DNA from: Sinomicrobium oceani
Lineage (GTDB): Bacteria; Bacteroidota; Bacteroidia; Flavobacteriales; Flavobacteriaceae
Direction of reading: 5' to 3'
Length of the DNA stretch: 64,000 nucleotides
Assembly: GCF_900119185.1 (NCBI RefSeq)
Contig: NZ_FPJE01000002.1
Location: forward strand, 139,988-203,987
A model generated the notes under the pieces. That model ran no database searches, was not told the origin of the DNA, and saw nothing but the letters and a program-made list of their open reading frames with translations. The first letter of the stretch is position 1, and each line of letters opens with the position of its first letter. Shown here in pieces: positions 26,403-36,491 of this stretch. The translations under genes were made by a program, and so were the position numbers.

Positions 26403-29195
26403 TTAATTCTGCGGGACCAATACGCCCTCAACAACATCAGCATTTTTACGCATCAGACCTGCTGTTTTTTTTATAGCTGCCGGGGTTATGGCATTAACGG
26501 CATGGATATAATCGTCCAGGGTATGGATATCCCTGCCGTAAAAAACATGGGACGTCAGTACATTCATCCAGTAACTATTAGTGTTAACAGCTTCTTTACG
26601 CGCCTTGATCATCGATTCTTTAACCTCTTTGAAATCCTCGGTATCTATGGTATCCGAAAGTTTATCCACCTGGTCATACACCACCTTCACCAACCGGTCC
26701 ACCATATCCGGGTTACAATCAAAACCTACCGATATGGTATATTGTGCTTCGGGGATATCATTTAACAGGGCCCGGGCACCAACACCATAGCTTCCGCCTT
26801 CTTCTTCCCGGATCACATCATGACAAGCCTTTTGCAGCAATTGCCCGACCATACCTACCTTTAAACGATGCTCAAAACTGTAAGCCATTTTTCCTTTGAA
26901 AATCATATTGACCGTGGCCTGTGGCGTTTCCATAGCTTCCACAACCCTTAACGCGGTCTTACCTTCAGCAGGTCCGTAATGGTGATCTACATATTTTTCC
27001 GTGCGCTTGTCCGGTTTTATATTCCCGATATATTTCTGAGCCAGTTTTAACAACTGCGCTTCATCGATATCACCTACAAAGACAAAGGTAAAATCATCAA
27101 TCCCCCGAAACCGGTCGGTATAGATATTCTCTAATTTTTCAAAAGCTATCCGGTCCAGGAATCCGCGATTGAATACCAGCGTTCTTGCGTGATGTGCGGT
27201 CAGGGCCAGGGACATGGAATCCTGTAAAATACTCTTTTTATATTTTTGTCTCTGCTCCAGGTTTTTGGTAAAACTTTCCATCGCCAGGTCGTAAGCTTCC
27301 CGGTCAAACCGCGGGGCCTCGAAACTGAGGTATATCTTTTGGAACAATACTTCGATATCGGATTTGGTGCTGTTCCCGGACAGGGATTCCGACAACTCGT
27401 CTATGGAAAGTTCCAAAGCGGTGTCCGTACCGGCCAGCTTTTTTTCCAGTGCTATTTTATCGAAGCTTCCCAACCCGGACTGCGAGGCTATATAAGTCGC
27501 TACATCCGCAGAAGGTAAGAGGTCCCGGTCCAGCAGGGAACTTCCTCCCGGGCTATAGGCCTGCATATAGATCCTGTCTTTATCATGCGGAGTCGGGTAA
27601 ACAATGATTTTAGCCCCGTTGCCCAGTGTATAACGGCGGGCATCCAGCCCGGTGATCTCCGTGGTCTTTACTACCGGCTGTTCCTTAAGATCGGCAGCGA
27701 TCAAAGGCTGGTCGTCCGTGGTATCCGTATAGGGACTCAACTCCTGTGCATTGACTTTCTCAAAACGCTTTATGAATTCGTCTTTGGCCGGGTGTGTATG
27801 TTCGGAGGAACCTTTGAGGGCTATTACGATATCCTCTTCCTTGTATATTGTACGCATATAGGCCAGGATATCCGCATTGGTAATCGTTTCCAGGTGATCT
27901 ACCGTATAGTTCACCTCCCGCATGACGTCCGGTAAAGGGTTGCGGATAAAGAAATGCTCGTAAATCTGCTGTGCATAACGGTCACTGCTGATCTTGTCTT
28001 TATTCTTCAGATAGGAAAGGCTACTGTTTTTGATGGACAGTTTTGCCCTTTGCAATTCACCCTCCGTAGCCCCGTGCCTTACAAACCGCAGGAGTTCAGT
28101 CAGGGCAAATTCGAAACTCTCCGGTTCCTTGTCGGTCTTGGGCTGAATATACAGGCCCAGAATATCCAGCGGCCTGATAAAATTCGAACAGGAATAACGG
28201 ACCGATAATGCCGGGCAGTCTTTCTTTACGGTCTGTTCCTTGTACCTGTTGTTCAGGATATACGAGACCACATTTTTCAGTATCTCATGATCCAGGTAAT
28301 CATATCCCTTTCGTTTTTTGGCCTTGTTCCGTACGATAAATTCGATACTTGTACTTCCGATCTCCTTATCCAGCGATGCTATAAAGTTGATATCCCCATC
28401 TAAAGAAACATCAAAGTCCTTTCGCTCCGGCAGGTCCTTTTTAAGGGGGATAGACGAAAAGACCTTTTTGATCTTCGATTCCATGGCATCCACATCGATA
28501 TCCCCCGTTACAATAACCGCCTGCTGATCGGGACGGTACCAGCGTTTGTAATAGTCCCGAAGTTCGTCGTATTTAAAATTGTTGACCACATCCATAAGCC
28601 CGATGGGCATACGTTCGGCATAGACCGAGCCCTGCATTACCCCTTCGGTCCATACCTTTTCCGAGACCCGGAAACCGGGGGTGTTGCGTGTTCGCCATTC
28701 TTCGTTGATCACTCCCCTTTCGGCATCGATCTCCTGCTCCGTCAGGGAAAGGGAACCCGACCAGTCGTGCAGCACCAGCAGGGTGGAATCCAGCAGTTTT
28801 TCGTTGGTCACCGGCACCTTACTGATGTTGTATACGGTTTCATCAAAAGAGGTAAAGGCATTGATCTCACTCCCGAACTTTATGCCGTTCTTTTCCAGGT
28901 ATTCCAGCATCTTCTTCTGAGGAAAATGCTCCAAGCCGTTAAAGGCCATATGTTCCAGAAAATGGGCCAGCCCTCTTTGGGATTCCTTTTCGAGGACAGA
29001 TCCCACATTCTGGGCAAAGTAGAAGGAAGCCCTTTCTTTGGGTTCTTCATTGTGTTTGATATAATAGGTCATCCCGTTGGTCAAAACCCCATGACGGATG
29101 GATGGATCAAATGGAACTTCTTCCTTGGTCTGGGCATTCGTATTCAAGCAAATACCCGCTAACAAAAACAAGCTTAGGGTTTTTAATATTTTCAT
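26403..29195 (-). CDS. Periplasmic M16-family zinc peptidase (insulinase-like), two-domain
   Basis: The protein has 930 residues with signal peptide MKILKTLSLFLLAGICLNTNA. The inverted zinc motif HFLEH (HxxEH) appears in GLAHFLEHMAFNG near residue 80, with the downstream third-ligand region following at about 155. A second, inactive-looking M16 half occupies about residues 500-930 (YTLGNGAKIIVYPTPHDKDR). Such enzymes cut small unfolded peptides inside a closed chamber. Its neighbours are a thiol reductant exporter and TlpA thioredoxins, and a SusC/FecR/sigma set, so degradation of peptides imported through a TonB receptor is plausible. That pathway is inference. Confidence 0.9.
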   Translation of the reverse strand: MKILKTLSLFLLAGICLNTNAQTKEEVPFDPSIRHGVLTNGMTYYIKHNEEPKERASFYFAQNVGSVLEKESQRGLAHFLEHMAFNGLEHFPQKKMLEYLEKNGIKFGSEINAFTSFDETVYNISKVPVTNEKLLDSTLLVLHDWSGSLSLTEQEIDAERGVINEEWRTRNTPGFRVSEKVWTEGVMQGSVYAERMPIGLMDVVNNFKYDELRDYYKRWYRPDQQAVIVTGDIDVDAMESKIKKVFSSIPLKKDLPERKDFDVSLDGDINFIASLDKEIGSTSIEFIVRNKAKKRKGYDYLDHEILKNVVSYILNNRYKEQTVKKDCPALSVRYSCSNFIRPLDILGLYIQPKTDKEPESFEFALTELLRFVRHGATEGELQRAKLSIKNSSLSYLKNKDKISSDRYAQQIYEHFFIRNPLPDVMREVNYTVDHLETITNADILAYMRTIYKEEDIVIALKGSSEHTHPAKDEFIKRFEKVNAQELSPYTDTTDDQPLIAADLKEQPVVKTTEITGLDARRYTLGNGAKIIVYPTPHDKDRIYMQAYSPGGSSLLDRDLLPSADVATYIASQSGLGSFDKIALEKKLAGTDTALELSIDELSESLSGNSTKSDIEVLFQKIYLSFEAPRFDREAYDLAMESFTKNLEQRQKYKKSILQDSMSLALTAHHARTLVFNRGFLDRIAFEKLENIYTDRFRGIDDFTFVFVGDIDEAQLLKLAQKYIGNIKPDKRTEKYVDHHYGPAEGKTALRVVEAMETPQATVNMIFKGKMAYSFEHRLKVGMVGQLLQKACHDVIREEEGGSYGVGARALLNDIPEAQYTISVGFDCNPDMVDRLVKVVYDQVDKLSDTIDTEDFKEVKESMIKARKEAVNTNSYWMNVLTSHVFYGRDIHTLDDYIHAVNAITPAAIKKTAGLMRKNADVVEGVLVPQN

Positions 29196-29484
29196 GCGTT
29201 TATTTTTATTGTTTTCCGATGGTCATGCTTTGATAGACTCAGCACAGGAATGGAACCTTTGACGATCAAAATAATCCTTAATATACATAGGAAAATAATT
29301 ATTTTGATCATGCCGGCTTCATGTGTTCTTTTTAATTTTTATATGACTCCAAAATCCCTAAATGGGTGGAAAGGTTTTATCATTTATTTTTAAAAAGACC
29401 GGGTAATTGCAACTCCCCCTATTATTATAATACACCAGCCAGGTTAAAACGTCCCGATATTTTAAGTTGAAATCTTCAAAATAT

Positions 29485-31437
29485 TTATTTTGTTCCTGAA
29501 ATTCCTTTTTTCAGCCAGTTGTAATAGGTTTCCGTATCCGTATATTGCTGGGGTGGTCCCAGCAGTTCCATATCCGGGGTTATGATGATATAATACGGTT
29601 GTGATGCCGTATGGAAGTTGATCGCCTGGAAGGTGGCCCATTTCTCTCCTATGGTCCGGATCTGTTTTACCCGGCCCGATTCCAGTTGGTAATTGAATTG
29701 CTTGTCTTCCGGGAGCTCCTTGCGATCGTCCACATAAAGGGAGATCAGTACATAATTGTCCCGGAGCTGTTCGTACACTTTGGGTACGCTCCATACGTTC
29801 TCTTCCATCTTACGACAGTTCACACAGGCCCACCCGGTAAAATCCAGCAATATGGGCTTGTTATGTGCTTTGGCATATTCCAGTCCTTCTTCAAAATCCT
29901 TAAAGCAGTTCAGTCCCAGCGGGCAGTCGTTCTCCTGTGCTGCTACACTGTAGAACACAGGTGGGGGAAAGCCGCTTAGAAGCTTTAAATGTCCCCCGAA
30001 AATTCCCGAGATCAGGTAGACCACAAAAGCAGCGACCAGTACAGCGGTACTTACCCTTAAGACCCCAAGCTTCTTTAGCGGGCCGTCATGCGGAAACCTT
30101 ATCTTCCCGAAAAGGTAAAGGGCCATCAATCCGAAGATCACGATCCAGATCCCTATAAAGACCTCTCGTTTAAGCAGCCCCCAGTGTTCTACCAGGTCGG
30201 CATTGGAAAGGAACTTAAACGCCAGGGCAAGTTCGAGAAAGCCCAGAATCACTTTAACCGTGGTCATCCACCCTCCCGATCTCGGTAACGAATTCAGCCA
30301 GTTGGGAAATAGCGCAAAGAGGCCAAAAGGCAGGGCCAGGGCAAAACCAAAACCTGTAATCCCTGCGGTAAGCTGGGTAGCCCCGCCTTCGGCCGTCAGT
30401 GACCCTACCAGTAAAGACCCGAGAATCGGCCCTGTACAGGAAAACGATACGATAGCCAGTGTAAGTGCCATAAAAAATATACCGATCACTCCTCCCGTAC
30501 CCGAAGCCGAGTCCATCTTATTGCCCCAGGAACTCGGCAGGGTGAGTTCGTAATACCCGAAAAAGGAAAAGGCAAAAAAGACGAAAATAACAAAGAAGGC
30601 GATGTTCAGCCAAACGTTCGTGGAAATCGTATTCAATATCTCCGGGTCCAGGCTATCCAGAAAATGAAAGGGCAGGCTCAGCAATACATAGATCAGTACT
30701 ATAAAAGTACCGTAAAGTATGGCATTGGATATCCCTTTCTTACGTGTTCCGGACTGTTTGGTAAAAAAAGATACGGTTAGCGGGATCATGGGGAAAACAC
30801 AGGGGGTCAGCAGGGCCAGAAGCCCCCCGAGGAAGCCCAATACAAAAATCGCCACAAGGCTGTTCCCTCCTGCCTGTTCCCGGTCTTCACCTTTTAAAAG
30901 TTCCGGGTTCTTCAGGTCCAGTTTTAGTTTGCGGGACAGTAAGGCGCTCCTCCCGTCCACTTCAAGCTGTTTTACTTCCGCCTTTCCCCCATCCAATGCA
31001 AAGGCCAGGTCGGCATTGTCAAAAATACAACGCTGGTCGTCACAGGCCTGGAACTCCACATGTGCCCTAATTGTTTTTCTACCGGGTTGCAGGAGTTTTA
31101 TCTTTTGCGTGAAGGTGGCGTTCATATCAAAAAACGAGAGTTCCATATCAAAAACCGGGTCGTGTTCGGTTACCGGGTCACTTTCTTTTGTGTCTCCCAC
31201 CAGTTCAAAATCCTCTCCGGCACCTTCAAAGGTAAATACCGTGGGCAAGGCCCCGCCTTCGGGAAGGTTCTGGGAATACAAATGCCAATGAGGTTCAATA
31301 GAGGCATTAAAAATTAAATGATACTCCGTTTCGGAAAGTTTTTCTGTACGAACCTGCCATCTTACGGGTTCTGCAACCTGTCCGTGGCCTATGGTAAAAC
31401 CAAGCAGAAAAACAATATACAGGGCTATATTCTTCAT
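29485..31437 (-). CDS. DsbD-family thiol:disulfide interchange protein
   Basis: The protein has 650 residues in three parts. An N-terminal DsbD-alpha-like periplasmic domain follows the signal peptide (VRWQVRTEKLSETEYHLIFN; CDDQRC at about residues 131-136). A central membrane domain with about eight spans begins at SLVAIFVLGFLGGLLALLTP, whose CVFPMIP carries the first redox Cys and FSCTGPILGSLL the second. A C-terminal thioredoxin-like domain has GWACVNCRKME (CxxC). It carries electrons from cytoplasmic thioredoxin to periplasmic partners, most likely the TlpA-like lipoproteins encoded next on the same strand. Confidence 0.92.
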   Translation of the reverse strand: MKNIALYIVFLLGFTIGHGQVAEPVRWQVRTEKLSETEYHLIFNASIEPHWHLYSQNLPEGGALPTVFTFEGAGEDFELVGDTKESDPVTEHDPVFDMELSFFDMNATFTQKIKLLQPGRKTIRAHVEFQACDDQRCIFDNADLAFALDGGKAEVKQLEVDGRSALLSRKLKLDLKNPELLKGEDREQAGGNSLVAIFVLGFLGGLLALLTPCVFPMIPLTVSFFTKQSGTRKKGISNAILYGTFIVLIYVLLSLPFHFLDSLDPEILNTISTNVWLNIAFFVIFVFFAFSFFGYYELTLPSSWGNKMDSASGTGGVIGIFFMALTLAIVSFSCTGPILGSLLVGSLTAEGGATQLTAGITGFGFALALPFGLFALFPNWLNSLPRSGGWMTTVKVILGFLELALAFKFLSNADLVEHWGLLKREVFIGIWIVIFGLMALYLFGKIRFPHDGPLKKLGVLRVSTAVLVAAFVVYLISGIFGGHLKLLSGFPPPVFYSVAAQENDCPLGLNCFKDFEEGLEYAKAHNKPILLDFTGWACVNCRKMEENVWSVPKVYEQLRDNYVLISLYVDDRKELPEDKQFNYQLESGRVKQIRTIGEKWATFQAINFHTASQPYYIIITPDMELLGPPQQYTDTETYYNWLKKGISGTK

Positions 31438-31692
31438 TGTAAATTACGTTTTAATATATCATAGGGAGACAGGAAACTTCCTGCCGGCAGGACCAAACCG
31501 CTATGGGTCTGAAGTCTCTATTTTAACAAGGGATGAAATTGATTGTTTGGTTACTGCGTTATTGGGGTAACAACCCAATATTGTTCACTCCTTAACTAAA
31601 GATTTATACCCGTGTATTCGTGATTAAAATGTATACGGACTACAATTGCCCGGGAACACGGTTTTAAGCGACAAACCGAAACTAATACACAG

Positions 31693-32880
31693 CTATTTCC
31701 CGAACAGCTCTTCCAGTTTTTTATCGAGTTCTTCTTCGTGAAGGTTTTTAGCGATAATCCGGCCCTCCTTATCCAGTAAGTAAGTCGTAGGCAAAAACGG
31801 AACGGCATACAGCGTCGAAACATCCGAAGGGAATCCTTCCCTGGAGAACGTGTCCACCACATGGACCCAGGTGGTCTGGTCTTCTTCAATGGCTTTGTTC
31901 CAGGCATCGTGATCGCTGTCTGTGGATACGGCCAGGACTTCAAATCCGTCGTCTTTGTACTTTGCATATAATTCCTTTAAGTGCGGATACGATGCCCTGC
32001 AAGGTTTACACCAGCTGGCCCAGAAATCGATCAATACATATTTATCTTTGATGTCTGACAAAGAAAACCCCTCATTTTCCGGGGTTTTAAGGGTAAAATC
32101 CGGTGCTTTGACCCCCGGGCGCGTTCTTTTGATCGCCTCGTATTCATCCGCAAAGTACTCGTACATTCTTGTCCCGGTGGCTTTTCCCTGTAAGGTGTCC
32201 ATGATCATGGTCATTTCCTCAAACGAGAGATTTCTTTCCGAAAAATCAAACCCCAGTAGTACGGGGGCCACGGGCGAGGCATGGTTTTGTTTTAAAAACC
32301 CGATCTTTTTTGCCAGAATCCTGCTTTGCATTTCATCACTCAAATCCCGGAGAGATTCCAGTTCTGCGTAGAGCTTTTTGGCCTTTTCCTTTTCACCGTT
32401 CCGGGCTGCATTATTATAAGCTATTCCCAGTTCTGTCAGTGCCTTATATTTCTTTTCATCTCTTATCGATGCTACCTCATCGGTAATGGCAGTATAGGTA
32501 TCGTGAAGTACAGAACCTTTTACCACAGCCTTCACGGAAGATGACATATTACCTTCTTTCTGCTCCGGGTCTATCGTCATTTCTATGGCACTGTTTTCGA
32601 GAAAAAGATTAGCAAAATACCTGTTGTTAAAATTCAGCACAACCATATCCGGAGCATCCGTCTTCCCGCTGAACTCAAAGCTACCATTCTCCATATGCGT
32701 ACTGTCAATGACCGAGGAAGTACGTGTTATGTAATCGTATTTAGTCATTTTCACCACACTGTTATCCCCTCCGGCAACAGTTCCCTTAACCGTATACCCG
32801 TCCTTTACTTTTTCTGTACATCCCGTCATCAGCATACCGAATAACAGTAAGCTATATATTATTTTACACCTGGTTTTCAT
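31693..32880 (-). CDS. TlpA-like thioredoxin lipoprotein with DUF4369-type N-terminal domain (1)
   Basis: The lipoprotein has about 395 residues (lipobox LMTGC). ATG codons at 32883 and 32880 are adjacent and either may be used. A beta-rich DUF4369 domain (VKGTVAGGDNSVVKMTKYDY) is followed by a helical linker and a C-terminal AhpC/TlpA thioredoxin domain with the active site WASWCKPC. The likely role is reduction of disulfides or sulfenic acids in the periplasm, recharged by the DsbD protein 255 bp downstream. It follows another TlpA-like gene by 36 bp and is therefore part of the same operon. Confidence 0.88.
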   Translation of the reverse strand: MKTRCKIIYSLLLFGMLMTGCTEKVKDGYTVKGTVAGGDNSVVKMTKYDYITRTSSVIDSTHMENGSFEFSGKTDAPDMVVLNFNNRYFANLFLENSAIEMTIDPEQKEGNMSSSVKAVVKGSVLHDTYTAITDEVASIRDEKKYKALTELGIAYNNAARNGEKEKAKKLYAELESLRDLSDEMQSRILAKKIGFLKQNHASPVAPVLLGFDFSERNLSFEEMTMIMDTLQGKATGTRMYEYFADEYEAIKRTRPGVKAPDFTLKTPENEGFSLSDIKDKYVLIDFWASWCKPCRASYPHLKELYAKYKDDGFEVLAVSTDSDHDAWNKAIEEDQTTWVHVVDTFSREGFPSDVSTLYAVPFLPTTYLLDKEGRIIAKNLHEEELDKKLEELFGK

Positions 32881-32916
32881 CATTACACGTTTATAATTAA
32901 AAATATGTCCGTCTTA

Positions 32917-33999
32917 TTAAAGTATCTCTTCGAGTTTTTGATGAAGTTCATCGCCCCGCAGGTCTTTTGCGATGATCTTTCCTTCCGGGTCCACCAATAA
33001 CGTACTTGGAATTCCGCGAATGCCGTAATAACCGGAGATCTCGTTCTCAAAGCCTTTCAGGTCGGACACCTGTACCCAGGGAAGGCCGTCTTCTTCTATA
33101 GCTTTTTTCCATCTTGCCCCGTCGTCGTCCAGCGACACGCCGAGAACGGTAAAGTTCTTGTCCTTATAGGTGTTATAGGCCTTTAATACATTAGGGTTTT
33201 CAGCACGGCACGGTCCGCACCAGCTTGCCCAGAAATCGATAAACACATATTTACCTCTGAAATCGGCAGCACTTACAGGACGGCCTTCTACATCGTTTTG
33301 CGTGAAATCGAGGATGGTTTCACCGATAGCACTTCGTTTCAATACATCCAATCGTTCGGTAAGATATTTTCCCATACCGGATTTAAGCACCGATGCATCC
33401 AGAAGGCCATAAAGCGGTTTTATGTCTTCATAACTTCCCGTCATTGCCCTGTCCGATACCAGGCTAAGGCTAAACATACTTTCGGGATGCTGTGTAATAT
33501 AGGCCTTACCTCTTTTTCTTTTTTCACTGCGAATAGCTCCGAGCTTTTTTTGCAGGTCATGCCTTTCTTCTTCACCGGCATCTCCGTATTGCCCGAATAT
33601 GACCGATTCCCGGTCGGTCAGGTCTTTTAATGTCAGGTAGTATTTATTTGCTTCGTCCTGTAGTTCGGATCCCTTTACATCCAGTTCCTGCAGGGCATCG
33701 GAATTTCCGGTGATTTCAATGTTCCCGCTTTCTATAAAAATTTCGACATACCGTTTCGGAAACATCATGGTCACCTTTTGTGGCTCCGGCATATCGGTTT
33801 CCCAGGTAAACTGTCCGTTCGTGACCCGGATGGTATCGGTTTTGCGGTCGTCCTTATCCCTGTAGTAGATCAAAACCTGCGTATCTTCCAGGCCTTCGAT
33901 ATGGGCCGATACCCGGGCCTTATGGTCTTTTTCCGAAGCCTTTTGTGCACATCCGACGCATAATACAGCGGATATTGCCATTATAAATAACTGTTTCAT
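32917..33999 (-). CDS. TlpA-like thioredoxin lipoprotein with DUF4369-type N-terminal domain (2)
   Basis: The start at 33999 (360 residues) is preferred over 34035, as it puts the signal peptide MKQLFIMAISAVLCVG directly before lipobox Cys17. The layout is the same as for the next gene: a DUF4369-like domain (VSAHIEGLEDTQVLIYYRDK), a helical middle with KRGKAYITQHPESMFSLSLV, and a thioredoxin domain with WASWCGPC. Proteins of this type cluster with SusC/SusD pairs in Bacteroidota, where their substrate is unknown. It is the first gene of a TlpA-TlpA-DsbD-M16 series. Confidence 0.88.
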   Translation of the reverse strand: MKQLFIMAISAVLCVGCAQKASEKDHKARVSAHIEGLEDTQVLIYYRDKDDRKTDTIRVTNGQFTWETDMPEPQKVTMMFPKRYVEIFIESGNIEITGNSDALQELDVKGSELQDEANKYYLTLKDLTDRESVIFGQYGDAGEEERHDLQKKLGAIRSEKRKRGKAYITQHPESMFSLSLVSDRAMTGSYEDIKPLYGLLDASVLKSGMGKYLTERLDVLKRSAIGETILDFTQNDVEGRPVSAADFRGKYVFIDFWASWCGPCRAENPNVLKAYNTYKDKNFTVLGVSLDDDGARWKKAIEEDGLPWVQVSDLKGFENEISGYYGIRGIPSTLLVDPEGKIIAKDLRGDELHQKLEEIL

Positions 34000-34454
34000 A
34001 TTTTTTATTTGTTTTTCAACGGTCACATGGAACACCCATATTCATGCTTGTTTGTGTTAAAGGAAACTTTATCATGGGTGTTTCATCTGTTTATTTTTAA
34101 TTTTCAATAATTTCCTGTAGTTGTTCTGAAAATCCTGCATTCCGGATTTTACCATACGATGTGGTTTAGCTCCCGTATTTTTACGGTTTCATCCATACAG
34201 ATCATTCGGCCTGTAGCTGACAGGCAGGCTTAATTCCACCTCTGATCTTCTATATCCTCAGGAAGTTGCCCTCTTGATCCAATACGCCTATTACCGGTTT
34301 TCCGGATAATGCCGACAGGCAGGTTTGTATAGTAGTTATAACACAGAAATACACAAAGATTTACACAGAGGTTCACGAAGATGGTGAATGCTTATTATTC
34401 TTCATGCCCGGGAAGTCGATTTATAAAAACTGATTTATTTTCATACCTTTGTAG

Positions 34455-34545
34455 TTTGGTTAGTTAAAGTTTGCTTTAATTGATCGGATTCAGAGGAATG
34501 AAGCTACGCCCGTGGAAAGATGTCAGCTTTGTTCCTTTTTTTATT
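34455..34545 (+). repeat. Orphan SusC leader sequence, paralogous to 41727-41815
   Basis: The stretch shares TTTGGTTAGTTAAA, GATCG-ATTC and ACGCCCGTGGAAA in order with the sequence immediately upstream of the truncated SusC gene (41714 start). Here it lies where a SusC gene would begin after FecR, but no SusC follows; only gene-free DNA leads to the TlpA gene at 33999. A SusC (and probably SusD) has been lost here. The remaining DNA between 34000 and 34454 holds short words such as ACACAGAAATACACAAAG and no gene. Confidence 0.6.
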
Positions 34546-34570
34546 GAATTCGTTTAAACTTTCCTTAATT

Positions 34571-34665
34571 GGCTGCAAAATGCCCTTTTTGCCCCACAGA
34601 TTGTCTTTTTCTCGCAACGTAGCGCTGCTATGTTACTCAAAAAAGCCTGCCTGTGGAACAAAAAT
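34571..34665 (+). repeat. Dispersed repeat, copy 1 (partner at 49370-49462)
   Basis: GGCTGCAAAA, CTTTTTGCCCC, GCTGCTATGTTACTCAAAAAAGCC and a G/C-rich tail occur in the same order at 49370-49462. This copy lies just after the FecR stop codon. The central part can form a short stem (TAGC...GCTA). Function is unknown. Confidence 0.5.
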
Positions 34666-34700
34666 TGCTATTTTTCGCTTCTATTAAAAAAGTTTTGAGT

Positions 34701-35867
34701 TCATTGTATAATAACTGTTTTTTCTTTTACCAGAAATTTTACTTCTCCGGTTCGCTCTATATTCTTTAAAAGCTCGTTTACATTTTCCGAACGACTCAGA
34801 AAACCGGAAAAGACCATTTCCTTTTTCTTTTCATCCTCAAATTTCACCTGAAGATCGTACCATCTCGACAATATTCTCATCATTTCTTCCAATGGCATTT
34901 TGTCAAACATAAACAACCCGTTCTTCCAGGCAATTTCCATGGCCACATTCACCTCATGTACTTCTATATCTTTGTCTCCGTCCCTGATTTCGGACTGCTG
35001 TCCCGGAGACAGCATCTTTTTCATCTCCTCATTGTCTACGGCTACCCGGCCTTCCACCAGTGTAGTAGTTACCCGGTGTTCGTCGCGATATGCCTTTATA
35101 TTAAATTCCGTCCCCAGTACTTCGACCGTCTGTGCTCCTGTTTTTACTTTGAAAGCCATATTACCGTGTCTGGCAGCGGACGAAACATCCAAATAAGCTT
35201 CCCCGTATACCAGTTCCACTTCCCGTGGCCGGTTTTTTGTAAAGTGTACCGGATATTTCAGCCGGGACTCCGAGTTCAGCCATACGCCCGTACTGTCCGG
35301 AAGCCGTACAAAAAACTGTCCTCCTCTCGGCACGGTCAGGTAGTTAAAAGCTGCTTCCTCTTCCGCTCCCGGAGAAGCTTTCTCATACACCAGGCTTTTG
35401 CCATCGCTCTTTAGCTTTTCCGTAGTGTACTTCTCCCCATTTTCCAAAACAACATTGCTGCCGTCTTCCAAGGTCAATATGGCTCTATCTTCTCCAGGGG
35501 GAATTTCGGTAATCCCCTCCATCGCATTTATCACAGGCTTATCAGAAAAGCTGTCATTAAACACAAAGGGCAGGGAAATTAAAAGCAGGATTACGGCTGC
35601 GGCTGCATATCTGAGATACACAAGCCGTTGTTTATACTTCGTACGATCTCTTTCTTTCCTGATCACAGAAAGTATCTTTTGCTTGGCTTCTTCCGGTTTA
35701 TAATCACTCATGAGGTCATCCAGAGCATAGTTAAGTTCTGTAAAAGTCCTGAAGATCCCGTCGTTAACCGGATTTTCGAGATATTCTTCCAATAGTTCCA
35801 GTTCTTCGCCGGTAATGGAACGGGTTATATACTTTACAATTAATTCCTCCAATTTTTCCGGGGCCAT
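34701..35867 (-). CDS. FecR-type anti-sigma factor
   Basis: The protein has 388 residues. An N-terminal cytoplasmic anti-sigma region (about 1-80) is followed by one membrane span near residues 86-103 (YAAAAVILLLISLPFVF). The periplasmic FecR domain carries TVPRGGQFFVRLPDSTGVWL, VYGEAYLDVS and VKTGAQTVEVLGTEFNIKAY. A C-terminal DUF4974-like domain ends VKFLVKEKTVIIQ. FecR senses an occupied SusC/TonB receptor and releases its ECF sigma factor. The usual partner sigma is not adjacent: an ECF gene lies 6.3 kb away at 42176, and both genes are preceded by the same ~40 bp sequence. Confidence 0.9.
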   Translation of the reverse strand: MAPEKLEELIVKYITRSITGEELELLEEYLENPVNDGIFRTFTELNYALDDLMSDYKPEEAKQKILSVIRKERDRTKYKQRLVYLRYAAAAVILLLISLPFVFNDSFSDKPVINAMEGITEIPPGEDRAILTLEDGSNVVLENGEKYTTEKLKSDGKSLVYEKASPGAEEEAAFNYLTVPRGGQFFVRLPDSTGVWLNSESRLKYPVHFTKNRPREVELVYGEAYLDVSSAARHGNMAFKVKTGAQTVEVLGTEFNIKAYRDEHRVTTTLVEGRVAVDNEEMKKMLSPGQQSEIRDGDKDIEVHEVNVAMEIAWKNGLFMFDKMPLEEMMRILSRWYDLQVKFEDEKKKEMVFSGFLSRSENVNELLKNIERTGEVKFLVKEKTVIIQ

Positions 35868-35881
35868 TTTTATGCTCTTTA

Positions 35882-35921
35882 TTACTGTGACGAAACCGAT
35901 TTACATTACCACTACTTTTTT
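35882..35921 (+). repeat. Copy of the sigma-gene leader, upstream of fecR
   Basis: TTACTGTGACGAAACCG and TTTACATTACCACTAC match the sequence at 42045-42084 in front of the ECF sigma gene, with about 34 of 40 bases equal. It suggests that fecR and the sigma gene derive from two related, rearranged sigma/anti-sigma loci. Confidence 0.6.
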
Positions 35922-36049
35922 ACTGCTTTTTTCCCTGAATCACAATTTTGTTTTTCAAAGACCTGGGATTATACAATTATTCCTGTGCCAGGCTTCAAAT
36001 AATGCCGGTAATTCATCCAGATTTCACGATATATATTTTACATTATGGT

Positions 36050-36152
36050 TTATTCGCCGAATACTTCCTTCAGTTTGGCATCTGGCGGTTCTTCTTCGCT
36101 ATCATACCTACCTGCCTATTATGATATCCCACGGATCGATAAGACTCAATCT
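36050..36152 (-). pseudogene. C-terminal fragment of a TlpA-like gene with a 4-base frameshift
   Basis: The minus strand encodes YDSEEEPPDAKLKEVFGE and a stop at 36050, nearly identical to the C-terminus of the TlpA-like pseudogene at 38439-39626 (YDSEEEPLDAKLKEVFGE). Just upstream, LIDPWDIIIG is in another frame because AGGT is duplicated. DNA similarity extends from about 36014 to 36152, aligned with 38402-38531. This is a duplicated tail with no intact gene. Confidence 0.7.
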
Positions 36153-36420
36153 TGTTCAGGCAAAAGCTTCTGTTTTTTGAACAACAGGAAAAATAAGCTA
36201 AGTCACTTGTTTGATTTTTAAGTTTGCTCCACCTATAAAGCATATTTTTTCAACGATCACAAAGGGATATACGTCATAACATATCAACAACTTATAAAAA
36301 TAAATTGTGTGCAAATCAAAAAGTTTTTTTTTGTGAAATTTTATTATTATATTTAACTATGAATAAATTTCATCTGAATATCAACCACTTGTCATAATCA
36401 TTCTTATAGCATCATACAGA

Positions 36421-36453
36421 TTTGACAAAATTGAGACATAAGTCCTAAGGTTT
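36421..36453 (+). promoter_or_regulatory. Possible Bacteroidota-type promoter for the knottin-like gene
   Basis: TTTG (36421-36424) and TAAGGTTT (36446-36453) sit 21 bp apart, close to the -33 TTTG and -7 TAnnTTTG arrangement, with a mismatch at the -7 box. The gene start is 38 bp further on. The match is weak. Confidence 0.25.
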
Positions 36454-36491
36454 TTAAGATAGTCAATTAATGTATTTTAAATACTAATGTT

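Noticed and set aside
30719-31291. Plus-strand open frame of 190 codons rich in Ser
   Set aside because: Antisense shadow of the DsbD-type gene; composition is typical of a reverse-strand artefact.
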